Both the position numbers and the translations under genes were made by a program. The notes under the pieces were generated by a model. The model searched no databases and had not been told where the DNA came from. It saw only the letters and a program-made list of their open reading frames with translations. Shown piece after piece: positions 14,576 to 23,613 of a stretch of 50,180 nt of DNA. Source of the DNA: Haloparvum sedimenti. GTDB taxonomy: Archaea; Halobacteriota; Halobacteria; Halobacteriales; Haloferacaceae. The DNA lies in NCBI RefSeq assembly GCF_001462205.1, contig NZ_LKIR01000004.1:1-50180 (forward strand), written 5' to 3'. The number at the start of each line of letters is the position of its first letter. Within the stretch, counting starts at the first letter, position 1.

Positions 14576-16489
14576 GTGTCATCAGATGACAAAAATCACG
14601 CCCCTGTCAGACGATCGGGTGACGCGTCTGGTCGCGGGGCGGTCCGAGCCGACGGTGGTGTGGATCTGGAGCCGCCTCCAGTCGAGGGGTCTCGGGAGTA
14701 CGCGACCGCGCTGGATCGGCTGACTCGACTGGACCGGCAGCGCAGGTCGGACTCGGAATCGCCGGACCGGCCGGCGGTCGTTCAGGCCGTCGATCGGTTC
14801 CTCCGCGTCGACTATCGTGGCGGTGGCTACGCGTCGGGCCTCGTGGAGGCGGCGAGACTGATCGTCGAGTTCCGCCTCGGGGCCGAGGACCTCCCCGAGG
14901 TCGACGTTCCGCGGAGCCCCCACGACGACCTCCTCGACTGGTGTCTGGCGGCCGGCCGCGACGACGCGTCCGGCGACCTCGATGCGGACCATTTCGAGTT
15001 CTGTATGGGTCGGTCGGAGTGGCGCCGGCTGCTGTTGCGGACGGTGGCGATCCACGGTGCGAGCGCCCCGCTGACCGACGACCAGCTCGTTCGGCTCTCG
15101 ACGCTGGACGTGGAGTCGGTGCCGGTCGTCCCCGTCGCGAGGGCGTTGCGGGAACGCGAGCGGTCCGACGCGGCTGCCGACCTGGTGGCCGAGGCGCTGG
15201 ACGCCGGGCCGTCGCTTCGGACGCCGGTCCCGCTGCTCGCGGTCGCGGACGACCTGGGACTCGAGGGGCGGTTTCGACGACATCTCCGGGGCAGCCTGAA
15301 CCGCTGGGCGCCGGAGCAGGGGGTCGACCGGCTGGAGTCGCTCGTGGAGTTCGGCCGCCGAGCGGAGTGCTACCCGGAGATCGTCCTCGCGGTCGAGCGA
15401 TGGCTCCGCGAGTGCGAACCCGACCCGGCGGCCGACAACGGTCGCCTGATCGCCGCCTCGATCGAGGCGTTGCTGTGCGGGACCGACACCGGCCGCGAGG
15501 ACGCGCTCGAGCTCTACCGGACGTACCTCTTCCCGGCGGCGGAGCTGTTCGACGTCGGTCCGGACCTGTTCGAGGCGGCGGAGGCGGCGGGCCGTCGGGA
15601 GATCGCGACCGACGTGTTGACCGCGTACGACGCCGACACCTACGTTTCCGGCGAGAGCGACCGGGAGACCGGGATGATGGCCGCCAGGGCGGCCGAAACG
15701 GACGAGCGCTGGCACGACGCGTTCGACGTCTGGGCGGCGCTGCTGGAGGACCACCCCGACGCGGACGTGTGCCGAAACGCGGTCGAGAACAGGCTCCGGG
15801 TCGGCGACCTCGAGACCGCCGAGGAGTACGTCGAACGGCTCGAGGAGGAGTTCGGCCAGGAGGTCCGAGCGGCCCGGTTCCTGATGCGGATCGGCAGCCG
15901 ACGCAACAACGCCAGACGGGTGGTCGAGGTCGCGGAGTCCACCGACGGCGTCTTCACCGACGCGTCGGCGGACGGTGCCGAGGCCGTGGCGACGGCGTAC
16001 GTCGAGTCGCTCGCCGGCCTCGGTCGGTGGGAGCGGCTCGAGTCGTTCCTCGAGGACGACGCGGCGCTGTCGAACAGGGACCGCCGGTTCTACGGCCGGC
16101 TGTCGAGGTTGATGCAGTACGTTCAGGAGGACGACGCCGCGGTCGACGGGCAGACCGCGGTCGACGTCACGGAGCGACTGCTGGCGGCGCCCATCGACAC
16201 CTCGGAGCTACAGCTCCTGTTGAACCTCGGCGTCGTGCGGAAGGTGGCGGACCGGGTTCGCACGGAGCACCCGGACCTCGAGGAGCGGCTCGACGTCGTG
16301 GAGGGGCTCGTCGAGATCCTGGTCTCGCTCCACGCCGAGCGGTTCATCGACGAACTGAGCGAGGCCGGCGTCGACACGGATGGCTTCGAACGGAACCTGG
16401 CTGAGTCCGACCTCAGACGGGGCGGACGACAGCTGCTGACGGAGCTCGAACGAGAGGCCCGGCGCGCGGGCATCGCGGAGGCACACTGA
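14576..16489 (+). CDS. Helical-repeat (TPR-like) protein, first gene of AAA/HEAT operon
   Basis: A 637-residue soluble, almost wholly helical protein that I do not recognise. From about residue 60 it shows repeated paired helices, and residues about 370-450 resemble TPR units (AARAAETDERWHDAFDVWAA, then LRVGDLETAEEYVERLEEEF). It lacks membrane segments, Walker motifs and known catalytic signatures. I chose GTG 14576 (reading SSDDKNHAPV) because it lies about 27 bases after the TATA box; GTG 14567 would add three residues. The stop is two bases before the next ATG, so the genes are co-transcribed. A scaffold or cargo-binding role is inferred only from the repeat architecture and the ATPase at the operon end. 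Confidence 0.7.
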   Translation: MSSDDKNHAPVRRSGDASGRGAVRADGGVDLEPPPVEGSREYATALDRLTRLDRQRRSDSESPDRPAVVQAVDRFLRVDYRGGGYASGLVEAARLIVEFRLGAEDLPEVDVPRSPHDDLLDWCLAAGRDDASGDLDADHFEFCMGRSEWRRLLLRTVAIHGASAPLTDDQLVRLSTLDVESVPVVPVARALRERERSDAAADLVAEALDAGPSLRTPVPLLAVADDLGLEGRFRRHLRGSLNRWAPEQGVDRLESLVEFGRRAECYPEIVLAVERWLRECEPDPAADNGRLIAASIEALLCGTDTGREDALELYRTYLFPAAELFDVGPDLFEAAEAAGRREIATDVLTAYDADTYVSGESDRETGMMAARAAETDERWHDAFDVWAALLEDHPDADVCRNAVENRLRVGDLETAEEYVERLEEEFGQEVRAARFLMRIGSRRNNARRVVEVAESTDGVFTDASADGAEAVATAYVESLAGLGRWERLESFLEDDAALSNRDRRFYGRLSRLMQYVQEDDAAVDGQTAVDVTERLLAAPIDTSELQLLLNLGVVRKVADRVRTEHPDLEERLDVVEGLVEILVSLHAERFIDELSEAGVDTDGFERNLAESDLRRGGRQLLTELEREARRAGIAEAH

Positions 16490-16491
16490 TC

Positions 16492-17538
16492 ATGGTAACT
16501 ACTGGAAACCTACTCATCGTCGCATCGATCCTGATCGGAACCGGCGGTCTCGGGGCGGTCCTCTACCGCTCCCAACAGCAGGAGCAGGCACAGCTCGAGT
16601 CCCTCGAGGACGAGATGAAGGGGGCGTTAGACGACAACGCGGACCGCATCGAGGCGTCGGTCGACCAGGCGGTGACCGAGCAGGTCGACAAGCTCGAGGA
16701 GTCCCAACAGGAGCTCAACGAGATCGGCGACGACTTCGAGGCGGTCTTCGACCGGATGGACGAGGCGGTCGGCGGGTTCTCCGCCGCGATCGGCACCGTC
16801 GATGACTTCGAGGGGCTCCGGCAGTGGGGGGAGACGCTCGACGACGCCGCCGAGCCCGTCGAGCGCGTCGCGAACAACGTCGAGACCTGGCGGCAGGAAC
16901 AGCAGCAGCTGCTCGACGAGACGACGGACATCCTCACCGAGTGGGCCGCCCAGCACCGGCGCGTCGAGGAGGTGTACGAGGAGTCCATGGAGGGCCTCGA
17001 GGAGTGGCAGACCGAGCACACGATCACCCAGCGGGAGAACTCCGAGGCGCTCAAGTCCCGCCTGGAGCAGCTCCAGGAGAACTCCGAGGCGATGCGGCGG
17101 ACGGTGGAGCAGCTGAACGAGACCATCCAGAAGGAGGCGGAGACGCGCGAGATGCTCGCGCAGGACGTGCCCGAGACCCTGGCCGGCCTCGAGGAGGTCA
17201 GCGAGACCCTCTCGGACCTGAACCAGCGGCAGTCGCAGGCGATCCAGAAGCTGGACGGCATCGCGACGCCGATGGAGGAGGCGGCCTCCGAGTTCGAGCG
17301 CCAGTCCTCCGAGGTCCTCGACCAGATCCGGCAACAGGCCGAACGGAACCGAACCGTCCAGGACGAGGTCTCGGAGGCGATCCGGAACTCGAACCAGGAC
17401 CTCGCCTCGAGCGTCGACGAGCTGCAGACCACGGTCGCCGAGCTCGAGGCGACCCAGACGCCCGCCGCGCTGGAGTACGCGAAGGTCGCGCTCCTGGCCG
17501 TCACCGCCGCGGGGGTCCTCGCCGTCGCCTTCCTATGA
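16492..17538 (+). CDS. Long coiled-coil protein with a membrane segment at each end
   Basis: A 348-residue protein. Residues about 6-25 (NLLIVASILIGTGGLGAVLY) and 329-348 (YAKVALLAVTAAGVLAVAFL, the very C-terminus) are hydrophobic helices. The roughly 300 residues between are heptad-rich, Glu/Gln-rich coiled coil (SQQELNEIGDDFEAVFDRMD, RLEQLQENSEAMRRTVEQLN). No HAMP or chemoreceptor tip motif is visible. Two spans place the whole coil on one side of the membrane. The Arg just after the first span and the Lys before the second suggest the cytoplasm. It could tether the soluble scaffold proteins of the operon. Its TGA overlaps the next start by four bases (ATGA). Confidence 0.78.
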   Translation: MVTTGNLLIVASILIGTGGLGAVLYRSQQQEQAQLESLEDEMKGALDDNADRIEASVDQAVTEQVDKLEESQQELNEIGDDFEAVFDRMDEAVGGFSAAIGTVDDFEGLRQWGETLDDAAEPVERVANNVETWRQEQQQLLDETTDILTEWAAQHRRVEEVYEESMEGLEEWQTEHTITQRENSEALKSRLEQLQENSEAMRRTVEQLNETIQKEAETREMLAQDVPETLAGLEEVSETLSDLNQRQSQAIQKLDGIATPMEEAASEFERQSSEVLDQIRQQAERNRTVQDEVSEAIRNSNQDLASSVDELQTTVAELEATQTPAALEYAKVALLAVTAAGVLAVAFL

Positions 17539-20345
17539 GCGACCGAGGGCAGGCCGACCCGGGACAGCTGGAGCGGTTCCTCTCGAACCGCGAGGGGGAG
17601 TCGGGGGTCAACCCCGGGGAGCTCCGGCCGCGGCACCTCGTGGCGGTGGCGACGACGACCGATGACGGCCTCGCGTCGCTCGACGAGGAGTTCGACTGGG
17701 CGGGGCTGCTGGAGGCGCTGTCGGAACTGGAAGCCGACGAGCAGTCCCGGTGGCTGCGACGGCTCGTCAGGAACCTGGGCACGCGGACCGCGGCGGGGAT
17801 CGAGTCCGAGGAGGGCGTCCGCGCGCTCGGCGACCGGGCGTACGGGCTCCGCCACCGGAACCCCGAGGTGTTCATCTCGTTCCTGGACGAGGTCCAGTCG
17901 CTGCTGCGGTACGACACCTCCTCCAAGGGCATCTCGGCCGCCGAAGAGGAGTTCCGGCGACTCGCGGAGATCGGGGACCGCCGGTCCGACGAACGCGTCG
18001 CGGCGTTCCGCGAACGGGACATCCAGCAGCGGCTCGTCGACCCGAACCTCGGCGCGGACTCGCGGATCTCGCTGCTGCGGACGCTCGGTGACGAACCGCT
18101 CGCGGACGTTCCGACGCGGATGGTCGTCGACGTCCTCTATCCGCTTCGGAACCACTACGACGCGGCGGTCGAGAAGGCGGCGCTCGACACCTACGAGAAG
18201 TGGGCGAAACAGCTCGACGACCGGCGCACGGCGGAGGAAGCCATCGAACTGCTCGAGGACGACCTCGCCGGCGACCTCGACGAGCTGCCGCCCTCGATGG
18301 TCACGGGCATCGTGATGTCCGGGTACGTCGGTCCCGCCATCGTCGAGTGGCTGCGTGAGCTGCCGCGCATCGAGAGCCGGCAGGAGGTCGTGGTCTCGGC
18401 CTTCGAGACGCTGGAGCACGTCTCCGGCCTCCGTGGCTGCGCGGACGACATCTGCTCGTTCCTCCTCCGGGACGCTCACGAGGACGAGACGGTGCACGCG
18501 GGCATCGACGTCCTCGAGTCGGTCCTCGTCGGCTTGGAGCCCCGGCAGGAGACGGAGACTCCGGCTCAGACCGACCACATGCGGGGCGTGTTCTTCACCG
18601 AGGCGGAGCTCGGCGTCGACGAGACGGTCCGGTCCACGCTGCAGACGATCGTCGAGTCCTCCTCCTACTCCGAGGCCGTCAGCGCGCACGCGGCGAGCGC
18701 GTGGCTCTCGGTTCGGCCGCCCGAGATCCAGCGGCTCCTGTGGGAGATCGATGTCGAGGACGTCGGGGAAAGCGCCGTCGCCGACGCCAAACTCGAGGCC
18801 GCGGCCGACCACCGGCTCGTCGAGTTCGTCGACGTCGCGGCCGACCTCTGGGACGCCGCCGAGGGCGACGCGGACAAACGGCTCCGGCTCGTCGACGCGC
18901 TGGACCGGCTCGAGTCGCGGGAGATCGTGGATGTCCTGCTGGACCCGGCGTTCGACGCGGACGACGAGGAACTACGACGTGCGGCCCGTGAGACGCTCGT
19001 CGACGCCGGCTACGAGTCGGAGGTCGAGCGCGAGTCACAGCGCCGCACCACCGCCGACCGGATCGAGACCCGCTTCGACGCGATGTCCACGGCGACGGAC
19101 ATCGACCGCGAGATACGCGACCGGACCGAGGAGCGAACGTCGACGGAGGACGAGCGAAAGCGGGCCGGACTGGAGGCGGCCGAGGCCGCGTCGAAGAGCG
19201 TCGACAACCTGTCGACGTTCCGGTCGCAGGGGGCGACGCGGATGCTGAAGCTGGCGCCGCTGTTCGACCGGCTGAAGGAGCTCGAGGAAGCGATCCGCGA
19301 GCTCGTCGGCCGGATCGACTCCCTCCGTGGCGAGGTGCAGACGGAGCGTGACGAGGCGAAACGGATCGAGCGCGAGATCACGTCGGTCGAGAGCGACATC
19401 GACGCGGCTGAGGGGGACTTGGACAGCGCGCGACGGGAGAAGGATGACGTCGAAAACCGGATTCAGGAGCTGCAACACGACATAATCCCCAGTCTGGAAC
19501 AGGAGGTCGGGTCGCTCCAGCGGGAGTTCCGACAGCTGGACGGCAAGGAGCCGTCACCGCGGGACTTTTCCGGGGAGAACTGGCGGGAGCAGTACGAGCG
19601 GAGACACGACGAGTGGGAACGGAAGATGGGCGAGATCAACCGGGAGATCGAGAAGCTGGAGGGGAAGCAGAACGACGCCGAGACGGAGCTCTCGAACCGG
19701 AAATCCGACCTGCGGCGGCTGAACGGCGACATTTCGGACCTCGAGGACGAGCTGCGACGGCTCCGCGATGACCATCGGGGCCTCGAGAGCGACCTCGAGG
19801 AATCGCTCCAGCGAATCGACGGGTACCGGCGCGAACTCGAGGAGCGACAGTCGGAGCTCCGCGAGATCAGGGAGGAGTACGACCGCGTCCAGGCGCGGGT
19901 CGACGACATCGTCGGCGAGTTAAACGGCGTGCGACAGTCCGCCCGGTCGCGGGAGGCCACGCTGCAGGAGCGGGGCGAGACGGCTCGGTCGCGCGCCGAC
20001 TCGCTCCGGGGGACGCTCCGGTCCCTCGCCGAGACGCAGTCCGAGGCGGTCGACCGGCGAGCGCGCCAGGCCGAGCACGTCAGGGAGCTCGCGGCTCGGC
20101 TCGACGCCGACCACGACGACCTTGCGGACCTCGGCGAGCGGACGAGGGCGGAGGTCCCGGAGGCCGACGTGGCGGCGGTCGAGTCGGCGGAGCGAGCGCG
20201 GAAACACCAGTACCGCCGCAACGAGACCGCGTGGCGGCTGGACAGCGTCTTCAGACGGGCCGTCGAGGCGGACAGGGTCGCGGATGTCGACCCCGAACTG
20301 GCGGACCGCGCCGCCGAGCGAGTCGAGGGCGGTGAGGAGCGATGA
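17535..20345 (+). CDS. HEAT-like solenoid plus long coiled coil, paralogue A
   Basis: A 936-residue protein. Residues about 1-500 are paired helices of HEAT/ARM type, including LLRTLGDEPLADVPTRMVVD and VLYPLRNHYDAAVEKAALDT. Residues about 550-905 are long coiled coil (RLKELEEAIRELVGRIDSLR, EREITSVESDIDAAEGDLDS), SMC-like in feel but without ATPase heads or a hinge. The transition AARETLVDAGYESEVERESQ is closely matched in the protein at 20947-23613. I start at the ATG in ATGA at 17535, overlapping the previous stop; the same frame is open far upstream, but that part is antisense-like filler inside the previous gene. No enzyme motif is seen, and a structural role is inferred. Confidence 0.78.
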   Translation: MSDRGQADPGQLERFLSNREGESGVNPGELRPRHLVAVATTTDDGLASLDEEFDWAGLLEALSELEADEQSRWLRRLVRNLGTRTAAGIESEEGVRALGDRAYGLRHRNPEVFISFLDEVQSLLRYDTSSKGISAAEEEFRRLAEIGDRRSDERVAAFRERDIQQRLVDPNLGADSRISLLRTLGDEPLADVPTRMVVDVLYPLRNHYDAAVEKAALDTYEKWAKQLDDRRTAEEAIELLEDDLAGDLDELPPSMVTGIVMSGYVGPAIVEWLRELPRIESRQEVVVSAFETLEHVSGLRGCADDICSFLLRDAHEDETVHAGIDVLESVLVGLEPRQETETPAQTDHMRGVFFTEAELGVDETVRSTLQTIVESSSYSEAVSAHAASAWLSVRPPEIQRLLWEIDVEDVGESAVADAKLEAAADHRLVEFVDVAADLWDAAEGDADKRLRLVDALDRLESREIVDVLLDPAFDADDEELRRAARETLVDAGYESEVERESQRRTTADRIETRFDAMSTATDIDREIRDRTEERTSTEDERKRAGLEAAEAASKSVDNLSTFRSQGATRMLKLAPLFDRLKELEEAIRELVGRIDSLRGEVQTERDEAKRIEREITSVESDIDAAEGDLDSARREKDDVENRIQELQHDIIPSLEQEVGSLQREFRQLDGKEPSPRDFSGENWREQYERRHDEWERKMGEINREIEKLEGKQNDAETELSNRKSDLRRLNGDISDLEDELRRLRDDHRGLESDLEESLQRIDGYRRELEERQSELREIREEYDRVQARVDDIVGELNGVRQSARSREATLQERGETARSRADSLRGTLRSLAETQSEAVDRRARQAEHVRELAARLDADHDDLADLGERTRAEVPEADVAAVESAERARKHQYRRNETAWRLDSVFRRAVEADRVADVDPELADRAAERVEGGEER

Positions 20346-20950
20346 GGCAGCGCCCCCGCCGCGCCGGCGACGCGGAGCGGAACCGGTCGAACTGGGACGA
20401 GCTGTTGAACGGGACGGAGAGCCTTCTGAACGACTCGAAGTCGCTCCAGCGGGAGATCGAGGGGTCGACGGACCGCATCGAGGAGACCTGGGAGGGAACC
20501 GCGGCCGACGTCGAGGAGACCCGGAGCGATGTCGCGCGGACGACGGACAGACAGGAGTCGGCACGGGGGGCCGAGGCCGACTTCGACGCCGGCGAGGCGG
20601 CCGGACCGCCGCCGGCCGTCTCGGAAGGTGAGTCGGTCCACGGCGACCCCGACCTCCCGGCGCGAAACGACTACCACCTCTCCGACCCCGTGACCGTCGA
20701 CGAGGCCGACGAAGCGGTCGGGGAGGCCGAACAGCAGTCGGCGGTCGAGCCCGAGACGCCGGTCCCGTACACCGAGAAGGGCTGGTTCGAGCTTCACTCT
20801 GACCGCTTCCCGATCGGCGAGGACGTCTTCCCGGTCGGCTTCCGCGAGGGGGCGCCCGAGGCGGCGGCCGACGACGAGGAGCGCCCGGCGGAACGCGAGC
20901 CAGCCGATCGCCGGCAGCGCGACGAGAAGAACAGGGAGGGGGACACATGA
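20342..20950 (+). CDS. Small acidic adaptor-like protein
   Basis: A 202-residue protein. Residues about 15-65 make one amphipathic coil (ELLNGTESLLNDSKSLQREI followed by EGSTDRIEETW). A disordered acidic middle follows, then a short conserved-looking block EKGWFELHSDRFPIGEDVFP (about residues 148-167), and a charged tail. No known domain. It overlaps both neighbours by ATGA, between the two HEAT/coiled-coil paralogues, so stoichiometric production with them is likely. The aromatic block resembles a binding peptide for a partner, possibly the ATPase; that is a guess. Confidence 0.7.
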   Translation: MRQRPRRAGDAERNRSNWDELLNGTESLLNDSKSLQREIEGSTDRIEETWEGTAADVEETRSDVARTTDRQESARGAEADFDAGEAAGPPPAVSEGESVHGDPDLPARNDYHLSDPVTVDEADEAVGEAEQQSAVEPETPVPYTEKGWFELHSDRFPIGEDVFPVGFREGAPEAAADDEERPAEREPADRRQRDEKNREGDT

Positions 20951-23613
20951 GCGGCGCGTCGGCGGTGTCGTCCGCCGTTCGCCGGCTCAGTGCGGGACGG
21001 GGGGACGCGGCACAGCGGAACGCGGACGCGCAGACGCTGGCGGACGCGCCGCCGGGAGACCGGCGCGTCACGCGCGCGCTGGTGTTGGGGCTCTGGGACG
21101 ACGACCGGGACGTTCGCCGGCTCTGCAAGCGCACCCTCCGGCGCCGGTTCCGGGAGATGCGCGCCGACGACCGGCGACTGCTTCTGGAGGTCCTCTTCGT
21201 GAACCTCGCGGGAGCGTCCGATCCGCCGAGACAGGCCGTGAGCTTTCTGTCCGCGGTCGTCGGCTGGGTGCGGAACCACCGGTCGTCCGAGCCGCACCTG
21301 TTCTCGGCGATCGTCGCCGAGGCCGAGCGCTCCCGGCGCGGCGGGAGCTATCCCCCTCGCGTCAGGAACGCCCTCAAGGACCTCTACCGGAGCGCCCCGA
21401 CCGACGACTCGCCGACGGCGGATGTCGTCACGAACTTCAACCAGCAGCGGTCCCTGAACCAGCTGCTCTCGGAGACGGCGCCGCCGGAGGAGGTCAAGAG
21501 CTCGCTCCGGCTGCTCGGCGACGGGTCGCTCTCGGAGACCGACTTCGATGTCCTGCTGTACCACCTGGTTCCGCTGCGGAACAGCAAGGACCAGTCGGTG
21601 ATGATGACGGCGCTGCGGAACCTGAAGGCGTGGTCGGCGGAGCTTCCGGGCGACGACGAGTTCGCGCTGACCGAGGCGGTCGAGGCGCTCGACGCCTACC
21701 AGCGCGCCGACCGCGAACAGCTCCCCGGCCGGCTCCGGAACGAGATCGCCCTCTCGGAGGTCGCGGTGGAGGCGCTCGGACGGGAAGTCGACCGGTTGCG
21801 CGACCTCCCCCAGTACCGACAGTCGATCGAACACGTCATCGAGACCCTCGACGGCGTCACCGGCGTCCGAGCGGTGGTCGACGTGCTGATCGATGTCGCC
21901 GCGGAGGAGACGGGTCCCGAACGGCAGGAGGCGGTCCGCGCGCTCTGTTCGGTCCTCACCGGCCTCGACGCGGAGATCGAGGAGCGGCCGGACGTTCGCT
22001 ACCGCGACCGCGTCCGGTACGTCACCGACGACGAGGTGGCGGCGACGGACGCGGAGATACGGGCGCTCTTCCAGGAGATCGGCGAGGGCGGGACGGCCGA
22101 CGAGGCGACCGTCTCCACCGCCGTGGCGGAGCTGATACGGTCCCGGCCGGAGGACCTCGCGGAGCGGCTGACGACGCTTCTGGCCGACCGTGAGCCCGAC
22201 GATCCGGTCGTCGAGGCCGCGCTGGATGCGGTCTCGGACGAGGTGATCCTCGCGGCGGCCGACCCGGTCGCCGAGGTGGCCGCGGACGCCGGCGAAAGCG
22301 ACCCGGCGGGAGCGCGGGAAGCGGTCGCGGCGCTGGAGACGCTCGGCCACGACGAGGCGCGCGAACACCTCTCGCAGCTGATGCGTGACGCGTCCAACCC
22401 CCTCGGGTCGGCGGCCAGGGACGCGCTCGTGCGAAGCGGGTACTACCAAACCGTTCGCGCGCGGGAGACGGCCGACCGAGCGCGCGCTCGGGCGAGCGAG
22501 AGCGAACGCCGGGCCGACCAGCGGGAGCGCCGCGAGGCCGACCGGCGCGAGGAGCGAGTCCAGTACAAACGGCGGGAGGCCGAGTTCCGCCGACAGCTGC
22601 TGTCAGCCGGCCGGACGCTCAGGGACGGCCTGATCGAGGTCCTGGAGCGCCGGATCGACTCCCTGGACACGCTCGTCGAACTCCAGCAGGAGGACCGTCG
22701 GGTCCAACGCCTCGTGGAGGAGGCGCCCAGCTACCACCAGCAGCTGGGTGCGTATCTGCGTCGCCTGGACCTCGGGACCGACGTGGAGGCGGGGATCGCG
22801 GAGGAGCTCGCGTGGATCGAGCGGAACGTCGCGTATCTGGAGCGGCTGGCCGAGGCCGACGACCGGCGCGCGTCCGCGCTCGACGACCGGTTATCCGAGG
22901 TCGACGAGGAGCTGTCCTCGCTGGAGGCGATCGACGCGCCGGATCGGGACCAGCGGACGCGGACCGAGCTCCTCGAGGCGGAACGCGAGTCGCTCCGGGA
23001 GATTTGCGAGGGGTATCGGACGGACGCTCGGGAGGGAGAGCAGACGGCCGCGGACCTGCGACAGCGTCTGGAGCGGAAGCGCGCGAACCTGGAGGACGCC
23101 TCGGTCGCCGTCTCGGGGTCGTTCTCGGACATCGAGGGCGCGATCGCGTTCGCGCAACAGCGCGAGCAGCGCATCGGCGCGCTCACCGACCGACGGGAGT
23201 CCGAGTGGGAGCGCGTGCTGGACGCGGCCCGCGAGCGCGAGTCCGACCTCGAGGACCGTCTGTCGACGCTCCGGTCGACCGTCGAGGAGCTGGAGTCGAT
23301 CCAGCGGTCCATCGACGGGACGACGAAGGCGATCGGCGACGACAGGCTGGCCCAACAACACCGCTCCCAGCAAAGCCGCGAGGACCAGGCGGTGCTGGGC
23401 CGGATCGAACCACGCGCCCGCGGAGCGGCCCAACAGCGACACGACGCGGCGGTCGCGGAGTCGGAGTTCCACAGACACCACGAGGAGTACCTGGCGTTCA
23501 TCAGGCGGTACTACGAGTCGCGGCTCGACGCCGTCGGGTCCGGGCGGTTCGCGGACCAGTACGCCGACTCGATACGGGAGATCGAGGCCGACGTGGAGGA
23601 GTACTATGAGTGA
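20947..23613 (+). CDS. HEAT-like solenoid plus coiled coil, paralogue B
   Basis: An 888-residue protein with the same plan as the protein at 17535-20345. A helical solenoid spans residues about 1-500, with SLRLLGDGSLSETDFDVLLY and HLVPLRNSKDQSVMMTALRN aligning to LLRTLGDEPL and VLYPLRNHYDAAVEKAALDT in its partner at nearly the same position. At about residue 489 AARDALVRSGYYQTVRARET matches the partner's transition into the coil. Residues about 500-880 are charged coiled coil (ASESERRADQRERREADRRE, RLSEVDEELSSLEAIDAPDR). No nucleotide-binding or membrane motif. The ATPase gene begins inside its last codons, an 8-base overlap. Probably arose by duplication and pairs with paralogue A. Confidence 0.78.
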   Translation: MSGASAVSSAVRRLSAGRGDAAQRNADAQTLADAPPGDRRVTRALVLGLWDDDRDVRRLCKRTLRRRFREMRADDRRLLLEVLFVNLAGASDPPRQAVSFLSAVVGWVRNHRSSEPHLFSAIVAEAERSRRGGSYPPRVRNALKDLYRSAPTDDSPTADVVTNFNQQRSLNQLLSETAPPEEVKSSLRLLGDGSLSETDFDVLLYHLVPLRNSKDQSVMMTALRNLKAWSAELPGDDEFALTEAVEALDAYQRADREQLPGRLRNEIALSEVAVEALGREVDRLRDLPQYRQSIEHVIETLDGVTGVRAVVDVLIDVAAEETGPERQEAVRALCSVLTGLDAEIEERPDVRYRDRVRYVTDDEVAATDAEIRALFQEIGEGGTADEATVSTAVAELIRSRPEDLAERLTTLLADREPDDPVVEAALDAVSDEVILAAADPVAEVAADAGESDPAGAREAVAALETLGHDEAREHLSQLMRDASNPLGSAARDALVRSGYYQTVRARETADRARARASESERRADQRERREADRREERVQYKRREAEFRRQLLSAGRTLRDGLIEVLERRIDSLDTLVELQQEDRRVQRLVEEAPSYHQQLGAYLRRLDLGTDVEAGIAEELAWIERNVAYLERLAEADDRRASALDDRLSEVDEELSSLEAIDAPDRDQRTRTELLEAERESLREICEGYRTDAREGEQTAADLRQRLERKRANLEDASVAVSGSFSDIEGAIAFAQQREQRIGALTDRRESEWERVLDAARERESDLEDRLSTLRSTVEELESIQRSIDGTTKAIGDDRLAQQHRSQQSREDQAVLGRIEPRARGAAQQRHDAAVAESEFHRHHEEYLAFIRRYYESRLDAVGSGRFADQYADSIREIEADVEEYYE

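Noticed and set aside
16824-17534. Upstream extension of the HEAT/coiled-coil gene
   Set aside because: It lies within the membrane-coil gene in another frame and is Arg/Gly/Pro-rich. The ATGA overlap gives a better start.
16492-17538. Methyl-accepting chemotaxis protein
   Set aside because: No HAMP domain and no conserved signalling tip, and the second span is at the C-terminus.
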